A stretch of DNA of 55,737 bases from an uncultured Caulobacterales bacterium (GTDB lineage: Bacteria; Pseudomonadota; Alphaproteobacteria; Caulobacterales; Caulobacteraceae): positions 1-55,737 of the forward strand of contig CAIUMD010000059.1 in assembly GCA_903900155.1 (NCBI GenBank). The letters run 5' to 3'. Positions 51,001 to 55,737 of the stretch are shown one piece after another (positions within the stretch are counted from its first letter, which is position 1; each line of letters starts with the position of its first letter). The position numbers and the translations under genes were made by a program. The notes under the pieces were generated by a model. That model did not search any database. It was not told where the DNA came from and saw only the letters and a list, made by a program, of their open reading frames with translations.

Positions 51001-51354
51001 ATGAAATATCTGGTGGCCGCCGCGGCGGCTCTCCCCCTGATCGGCGGGTCGGCGGCGCTGGCCCAGCCGGCCTATGACAACCACAGCCGAGGTCAGGCCT
51101 ATTCTGGGCAATCGGGCCATGGCGGGCAGAATGGCCACGGCCCGCAGTATTCGGACGACGGCCATCGCGGTTCGGCGCAAGTCTACAGCTATGGCTACGC
51201 CCAACCCTACGCCGGATACGGCTACCGAGGCGGTTCGTCGTACTACGGCGCCCAGGCCTACAGCTATAACGAGCGGCATCATCGCCGCGATCATCGTCAG
51301 GCTCAGCGCCGCCACCACGACGCGCCGCGCTACAACGGTCACGATCGTCACTAA
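51001..51354 (+). CDS. Small exported Tyr/Gly/His-rich protein
   Basis: 117 residues from ATG 51001 with AAGGAG 7 bases upstream. Signal peptide MKYLVAAAAALPLIGGSAAL then AQ. The mature part is low complexity: Gly/Gln/His repeats (GQSGHGGQNGHGPQYSDDGH), then Tyr/Gly (YGYAQPYAGYGYRGG) and a strongly basic His/Arg tail (ERHHRRDHRQAQRRHHD). It may bind metal or nucleic acid nonspecifically. No family recognised; style matches 27820 and 30916. Confidence 0.7.
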   Translation: MKYLVAAAAALPLIGGSAALAQPAYDNHSRGQAYSGQSGHGGQNGHGPQYSDDGHRGSAQVYSYGYAQPYAGYGYRGGSSYYGAQAYSYNERHHRRDHRQAQRRHHDAPRYNGHDRH

Positions 51355-51734
51355 GGTCTGCTGAACCCCGTCTCGTCACGGCCGGCGCCTTCGGCTTCGG
51401 AGACGCGTCGGCCGCGATGACGCCAAACTTCCACCAACACCCGCGCGCCTTCAGCACGTCGGCCAAGCCGAGGAAGGCTTCGAGCGTACCGCCCGAAAGG
51501 TCTGGGCGCCGAGCGCGTCGACCCAAGTGCGGGCCTGTCCGCCGAGTCGAATGACCCTGCGCGCCTCGGGACATCTTGGCCCTTGTCTGGAGCGCGGAAG
51601 ACCACGTGGTCATCCCGTGGTTGGGACAAACCGTGGTCCTTCCGGCTTCAGCAGAGCCCTGGGATGAGGGGGGACGTGCTGATGGCGCGTATCAACTAAG
51701 ACGATGACAACCCGGCTTCGCCGGCTGGAGGAAC
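51355..51734. other. Gene-free stretch before the CusF-like gene
   Basis: No convincing gene on either strand. Minus-strand frames contain short protein-like runs (TLEAFLGLADVLKARGCWWK) that may be decayed coding sequence but match no family I recognise. The promoter of the next gene probably lies in the last 100 bases. Confidence 0.4.
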
Positions 51735-52133
51735 ATGATGTCCCAACCTCGACGCCGGCGGGCGACCCGGTTGCCGCTGCTCATCCTGCTGAGCGGGCTG
51801 GGTTTCGCAACTTTCGCAAACGCCGATCCAGGTGGCCATGGACAGCCAGCGCCGCGGCCGGCCAGCCGCAGCCCCCGGGCGCCCGCCGTCGCGCCGCCCA
51901 TCGTCGCGACCAAGAAGCTCAGTGAAATGGAGGGCATTGGCGTGGTTCGCGCTATCGATCCTGCAGCCGGCAGGATCACCATTTCCTATGAACCCATCGA
52001 GCTTTTGAACTGGCCTTCCGGAACCATGCCGTTTCGGGTCGGCAAGACCGCCTTGCTCGATGGCGTGGCGGTTGGGACGAAGGTGCGCTTCAGGCTTGAA
52101 AGCCAAGAGATCACCGACCTGAAGCCCTTCTAA
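51735..52133 (+). CDS. CusF-like periplasmic protein with degenerate copper site
   Basis: 132 residues with a signal peptide (about residues 1-30, ending ATFANA) and a C-terminal CusF-type small beta barrel (GVVRAIDPAAGRITISYEPI, LLNWPSGTMPFRV, LLDGVAVGTKVRFRLE). CusF carries Cu(I)/Ag(I) using His36, Trp44, Met47 and Met49. Here the Trp and the second Met are kept (NWPSGTM), but the His is Tyr and the first Met is Gly. It may bind poorly or have another role. No cusCBA is in the window. Confidence 0.78.
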   Translation: MMSQPRRRRATRLPLLILLSGLGFATFANADPGGHGQPAPRPASRSPRAPAVAPPIVATKKLSEMEGIGVVRAIDPAAGRITISYEPIELLNWPSGTMPFRVGKTALLDGVAVGTKVRFRLESQEITDLKPF

Positions 52134-52176
52134 ACGGCACTGAAGGGCGGCTGCGCCCACAACGAGAGGAACAACT

Positions 52177-52455
52177 ATGACATTTCGGACAAACGTCGCC
52201 CTTGTGACGGCAGGACTTGCAAGTTTGGTGCTGGCCGGGTGCGGGCAGAAGGAGGCTTCGGCGCCCGTGACGGAAGCGGCGCCGATCGCGGCGGCGCCTC
52301 GCGACGACAGCGCGGCCTCTGAGGCGAGCGCCCACGTTGATGCGGCGCCTCATGCCGAGGAGGCCGACGCCCACGCGGCTCCAGGCGCGACGCCCGCGGC
52401 CAAGGCCGCCGCCCCGACGTCGGATATGTCCGGCATGGATATGAAGAAGAAATAG
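52177..52455 (+). CDS. Small Ala/His/Met lipoprotein
   Basis: 92 residues. Lipobox LAGC (Cys about 23) after a hydrophobic signal, then a low-complexity Ala/Glu/His region (SAHVDAAPHAEEADAHAAPG) and a Met-rich end SDMSGMDMKKK suited to Cu(I). Lies 43 bases after the CusF-like gene and is probably co-transcribed. No family recognised. Confidence 0.7.
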   Translation: MTFRTNVALVTAGLASLVLAGCGQKEASAPVTEAAPIAAAPRDDSAASEASAHVDAAPHAEEADAHAAPGATPAAKAAAPTSDMSGMDMKKK

Positions 52456-52602
52456 ATTCTGACAGGCGGAGCGACGGGCATAGCGCCAGCGCCGCCTGAG
52501 CAGGGTGCCGCCAGCAGGCTCCAACAGCGTCAGGCGCGCACGGCGAAGACGCGGTCGTATGGCCAAAAAGCCTCGCGACCGCGTCCAGCCCTAAGCTGAC
52601 GG

Positions 52603-52764
52603 TCAGACCTTGATATCGAGGCCGCCGGCCGCCTTCGTCTGATGCGAGGTTTCACCCGAAGTGTGGTTGGTCTCACCCTTCTCGGGGGGTTGTTGCGGCT
52701 GCGGCGGGCGGGCCGCCTGGGTCAGCACGGCCGAGTTGACGGCGCTGGCGCTGGAAACGTTCAT
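52603..52764 (-). CDS. 53-residue small protein
   Basis: From ATG 52764 (AAAAGCCCG just upstream). MNVSSASAVNSAVLTQAARP, a Pro/Gln-rich middle and the end AAGGLDIKV resemble small soluble proteins common in Caulobacterales, sometimes called putative motility proteins. No membrane segment. An upstream extension to 52809 is possible but not supported. Function unknown. Confidence 0.55.
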   Translation of the reverse strand: MNVSSASAVNSAVLTQAARPPQPQQPPEKGETNHTSGETSHQTKAAGGLDIKV

Positions 52765-52986
52765 CGGGCTTTTCCTTCTGTCTAGCCTAGGTCCGCTCAT
52801 ACTGAGCAACGACCTTCAATATTCCAGAAGACTTAAGGGCTGCTGAAGCCGGCCGCCGATGCGGGCTTGATGCGCGGCGGGCGGGTGAAGACAATCCCGC
52901 GGGCCCGGCTGATCTTGGCCAGGCCAACAGCCTGTTAACCCTGTTTTGCGATCCTATTGGTCGGTGTCGATCAAGAGCGCGAGCGC

Positions 52987-53595
52987 ATGTCCCTGGTCTC
53001 CTACGGTGTATACGAGGAGACTTCGCTGCTGGCGGCAGGGCTCGGCGCCTTCGGGCTTGGCTCTGTCCTGATTTGGCCGTTTCTCCGCAGCTATCGTAAG
53101 GTGATTGCGGTCCAGAGCCTCGGGGCGGCGGCGTTTGCGATCTATTTCGCGCTGCTGGGCGCGCCGACAGCCTCCGCAGTTTGCGTCGTCTCTATCGCCC
53201 AGTTGCTGGCCGCGGCCTGGTTCAGAGATCGGGGCCTCGTCGTCGGGTTTTACGCCGCCACTCTGGTGCTGTTGGCGTTGATCGCCGCGGCCCCGTGGCA
53301 CGGCGCGCCGTCGGCGCTCGTCCTGGCCGGCAGTCTGGCCGGCTCAATGGCCCGGCTGCAGCAATCGACGGTTCGCATGAAGGCGATGTTCTTGATCGGC
53401 GCGCCCTTCTCGCTGGCCCACAATCTTCTGGTCGGGGCCAGCTACGGGTTGGGCGTCGATGCCGTCTCGATAGTCGGGAATGCCTTGAGCCTGCTGGTGC
53501 TCTCGCGGCAAATCGACTGGAAACCCCGGCTCAGCGGGGTCGGCTCGTCGGATGTGATCGTCGGGCGCAGCGCTGGGACGCTGCCCGCCTTCTGA
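52987..53595 (+). CDS. YgjV-like inner-membrane protein
   Basis: 202 residues from ATG 52987 with about six helices. Hydrophobic segments such as LLAAGLGAFGLGSVLIWPFL, VIAVQSLGAAAFAIYFALLG and RMKAMFLIGAPFSLAHNLLV match the YgjV family of small membrane proteins of unknown function. A conserved segment LRSYRKVIAVQS follows the first helix. No operon partner. Confidence 0.75.
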   Translation: MSLVSYGVYEETSLLAAGLGAFGLGSVLIWPFLRSYRKVIAVQSLGAAAFAIYFALLGAPTASAVCVVSIAQLLAAAWFRDRGLVVGFYAATLVLLALIAAAPWHGAPSALVLAGSLAGSMARLQQSTVRMKAMFLIGAPFSLAHNLLVGASYGLGVDAVSIVGNALSLLVLSRQIDWKPRLSGVGSSDVIVGRSAGTLPAF

Positions 53596-54382
53596 GACAG
53601 GGGCTGCCCCTGAACCAAGGCCGAGCCAGAGCAACCAACAACGCCGCTGTGCGCGTTCTTCTGATCGCAACCGCCTGCACCATGGCCCGACGTCTAGAGA
53701 TGCCCGCCAGGTGGCGTTCGACGTGAAGGACTGCGCCCACATCTACCACAGCAATGCGTCCACCATCCGCCGAGCCAGGACGTGACTTTGAATCATGGAC
53801 GTTTTCCTCGCGAAGACGACCTGGACTGTCATCCCGACATAGGCGGCGAATGGGCGAAGGAACGACGCTGGACTATGGGCGCGCGGCGTTCGCCAAGCGG
53901 CTAGGGATCGTCTCGCCTGCGCCGACCAACCTCAACCGAAGGCCGCGACAACGGTGCAGGTCGTGCGGCTTTGTGGTCTTGTCGCGTCCAGACAGGTTTT
54001 GTGTTGGCCCCCGGCTGACGTTCCAGACGCGAGCCGAGGCTAATGACTGCAGCCACCCAGCGGGAATTCGTGAGCAAGGTCCCGGCGGTGACGCTGGGAT
54101 TCTGGATCATCAGAATCCTGGCCACCACCCTCGGTGAGACCGCCGGTGACACGGTCAGCATGACATGAAGCTCGGCTATCTCGCGGCATGAGGTGTTCGA
54201 GTCCCTCCGCCGGCACCAGGCTCCGTGACGCCGAACGGCGGGGCCAGATCGCGCCGAGCGGCGCGGCCATACGAGAGAACGTGAGCGGTGTTCCGGAAGC
54301 GCACCAGAACGGACGGTCATCTCCCCTGCAGCGGAGGTTGCGAACTTCTGGCAGGGGATGGGACGCAGAACTTTGGCTGCTC
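53596..54382. other. Degenerate region with gene debris
   Basis: About 790 bases without an intact gene. It contains the decayed COG4705 fragment at 54043-54190, and a short protein-like run VAFDVKDCAHIYHSNASTIR (53711-53785) ending in a stop. The rest shows no recognisable coding. It looks like a junction accumulated by deletions. Confidence 0.55.
54043..54190 (+). pseudogene. COG4705/DUF347 membrane-protein fragment, frameshifted
   Basis: Reads MTAATQREFVSKVPAVTLGF, then WIIRILATTLGETAGDTVSM, matching the first helix of COG4705 (DUF347) membrane proteins, which typically have KVPEVTLxFWxIKILATTLGETxGD. One missing base after the Met codon at 54160 creates a stop at 54166-54168. In the shifted frame the match continues (MKLGYLAA) to about 54190 and then ends. 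Only about 50 of roughly 250 residues remain. Confidence 0.8.
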
Positions 54383-55093
54383 TCAGTGAGCAGCCGCCTG
54401 CAACAGCGCCGCTGTGAGTTCCTCCGGCCGGTCGAGCATGATGTCATGGCCGCAGGCGATCTCCTGCGTCGACCAGCCGCGCGCTTTGGCGCTCTCGTAG
54501 AAGCCGGTGAACGGGGTCCCCTCCCAACCTGCCGCGTAGATGTAGTGGATCGACCCCACAGCGGGGGCGCCATGGTCCAGATGCAGCTTCTGCTGGAAGC
54601 TGGCCAGCGGCTGATCGGTGCACTGGTCATCGACCCAGGCCCGGTCAGCGGCATTGACGTTGAACACCGCCGCAGGGATCGGCGGCACGCGCCAGCCGTC
54701 GCCGAGCGCCGCGGCCGCCTCCAACTGGCCCTGGCGATGTTCCGCCGGCAGGGTGTCGTGCAGGGACTGACCGTTCTCCAGCACGAAGGCGTCCAAGTAG
54801 ACCAGCGCCGCGATCTTCTCGCCCATTCGATCCGCGACACCGCTGATCACGCAGCCCCCATAGGAGTGACCCACCAGGACAACGTCTGTCAGCTCCTCCC
54901 AGCGGATCAGGTTGGCGACATCGTCGATGTGCGTATGAAGGTCGACATCCCGCGACAGCAGGTGACGCCGCTCGCACAAGCCGGTCAGTGTCGGGGTGAA
55001 GACGGCGTGTCCCCGGGCGGTCAGCGCATCGCGCACCCGCTTCCAGCACCAGCTGCCGTGCCACGCACCCGTGACCAATACGAATGTCGCCAT
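54383..55093 (-). CDS. Alpha/beta hydrolase (esterase/MES-like)
   Basis: 236 residues from ATG 55093. Alpha/beta hydrolase fold: oxyanion-hole region FVLVTGAWHGSWCWKRV (about residues 3-19), nucleophile elbow VGHSYGGCV (Ser about 75), and a late catalytic His in ACGHDIMLDRPEEL. HGSWCW and the CGHDIMLDRPEEL end resemble plant-esterase/EstC-like hydrolases. The substrate is unknown. Longer frames to 55198 run over the M20 fragment boundary and are not used. Confidence 0.88.
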   Translation of the reverse strand: MATFVLVTGAWHGSWCWKRVRDALTARGHAVFTPTLTGLCERRHLLSRDVDLHTHIDDVANLIRWEELTDVVLVGHSYGGCVISGVADRMGEKIAALVYLDAFVLENGQSLHDTLPAEHRQGQLEAAAALGDGWRVPPIPAAVFNVNAADRAWVDDQCTDQPLASFQQKLHLDHGAPAVGSIHYIYAAGWEGTPFTGFYESAKARGWSTQEIACGHDIMLDRPEELTAALLQAAAH

Positions 55094-55210
55094 CGCCTGC
55101 TCCCCGCCCCGCCTGGGCCAACAGGCTAACATGGGTTGGCCGAATGCCGCCAAGCTTGTTGGCGGCGATCTACCGGAAACCCGGCTCATCTCGGACATCG
55201 AGCAGGTCCG

Positions 55211-55600
55211 CTATTGGGCGATTGAAGCGTAGGGAAGCCCGGTCTTCTCTTCCATCGGCAGCGCGTCCAGTTCGGTGCGCACGAGGACGGTGGGGCCGGA
55301 TCCGTTGCGGAGGATCGCGACTACACCGCCGCCGCCGACGCGCTCCGTGACCGTGAACCCCAGTTTCCGCATGTCCGACGCCAGAAGCGCAGCCGTTCGA
55401 GACTCCTCGCCGCTGAGCTCGGGGTGCTCGTGGATATCGGCGTAGAGCCGGAATAGGTCCGGATAGGCCTGGTCCAGCGTCCGGTCGATCCGACGGCTCG
55501 CGGCGCTGACATCCAGCGCCTGGGCAGGTCCGGCGCACGCCCGCAGCGCCGCTGAGGATCCGCGTTCCGGCGCGACTTCAGCGTCCGCACTGGCACCGGC
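55211..55600 (-). pseudogene. M20-family peptidase/amidohydrolase, truncated at both ends
   Basis: Minus-strand reading gives an N-terminal M20 segment: LDQAYPDLFRLYADIHEHPE, LSGEESRTAALLASDMRKLG, VTERVGGGGVVAILRNGSG, PTVLVRTELDALPMEEKTGL. The frame then ends at a stop (55211-55213) right where intact proteins continue with PYASxxxxxD and the metal-binding HACGHD. So the metal site and about 350 residues are missing. A signal-peptide-like LLAGASA precedes it, but no start codon is evident. Confidence 0.8.
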
Positions 55601-55610
55601 GAGCAGATCT

Positions 55611-55737
55611 TCAGCAGCGCTCGGAGCCCGGATGAGCGGCGGCGATCTCCGACGCGGCCTTCCCCGCGTCGGAGATCGCGTGGTCCGCCATGACCGTGGC
55701 GTAGCTCCTCGTACCGATCTTCGACTGACGCATAGAC
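55611..55737 (-). CDS. Possible C-terminal end of a gene entering from the right
   Basis: An open frame enters from the right edge and ends at a TGA (55613-55611), reading QSKIGTRSYATVMADHAISD then AGKAASEIAAAHPGSERC. It looks protein-like (amphipathic, no rare residues) but is too short to assign. It could equally be a chance frame. Confidence 0.35.
   Translation of the reverse strand, partial: SMRQSKIGTRSYATVMADHAISDAGKAASEIAAAHPGSERC

Overview
The window is high-GC DNA (mostly about 65-70% GC, with a few lower-GC patches) from an alphaproteobacterium, most likely Caulobacterales (Caulobacter/Phenylobacterium/Brevundimonas type). This is judged from codon and start-codon usage (many GTG/TTG starts), gene families and overall style; no marker gene fixes the genus. 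It reads as an accessory island, chromosomal or plasmid-borne: metal and metalloid resistance, sulfur-stress and thiol-redox genes, iron uptake, broken insertion sequences and a conjugative mating-pair-formation cluster. No tRNA, rRNA, CRISPR array or replication gene was recognised. Layout. (1) 1-3039: a mercury operon merC-merT-merP-merA on the minus strand (merA runs off the left edge), divergent from merR, with a MerR-type promoter whose -35 and -10 are 19 bp apart. (2) 3441-7827: an arsenic cluster, arsH divergent from arsR, arsC (phosphatase type), acr3, arsC (glutaredoxin type) and an ArsO-like flavin monooxygenase. (3) 7986-17754: DUF302 protein, 5'-nucleotidase-type metallophosphatase, then a sulfide/persulfide/thiosulfate cassette: two-part YeeE/YedE transporter, rhodanese and a dithiol ArsR-type repressor (BigR/SqrR type) divergent from a metallo-beta-lactamase-fold protein, SulP permease, ETHE1-like persulfide dioxygenase, exported DsrE-like protein and two exported binding proteins. 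(4) 17751-23214: a QseBC-like two-component system divergent from an envelope thiol-redox set (DsbD, Lgt-like/TlpA fusion, DsbA-like), with a perfect CTTAAG-N5-CTTAAG direct repeat between them. (5) 23239-27860: scar tissue. A damaged IS630 transposase runs into an IS3 fragment, followed by the remains of a czc-type efflux locus in which CzcC is fused in frame to the DNA-binding domain of a response regulator, next to its kinase. (6) 27820-41134: small exported proteins, an orphan FliQ, a membrane cytochrome c with a thioredoxin-reductase-like flavoprotein, a TonB-dependent siderophore receptor, DUF2231 and small membrane proteins, a large epimerase-SPW-VKOR-SPW fusion coupled to a DsbA-like gene, and a cytochrome c-FTR1 iron permease behind a Fur-like box. 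(7) 41644-50658: a Trb-type type IV secretion cluster, trbC-D-E-(small membrane protein)-J-K-L-F-G-I plus DUF2274, with no trbB, coupling protein or relaxase in the window. A lower-GC patch covers exactly trbK and the membrane part of trbL. (8) 50659-55737: small exported metal-type proteins, a YgjV-like membrane protein, an alpha/beta hydrolase and gene debris (a frameshifted COG4705 fragment and a truncated M20 peptidase). How it fits together: regions 1-2 detoxify thiophilic metals. Regions 3-4 handle reactive sulfur species and keep envelope disulfides in balance. Region 6 adds iron uptake and a second disulfide-forming pair, VKOR plus DsbA. Region 7 would move DNA between cells. The most novel points are the epimerase-SPW-VKOR fusion, the composition patch and shared C-terminal motif around trbK, the DNA sites governing the thiol-redox set, and the in-frame CzcC/response-regulator chimera.
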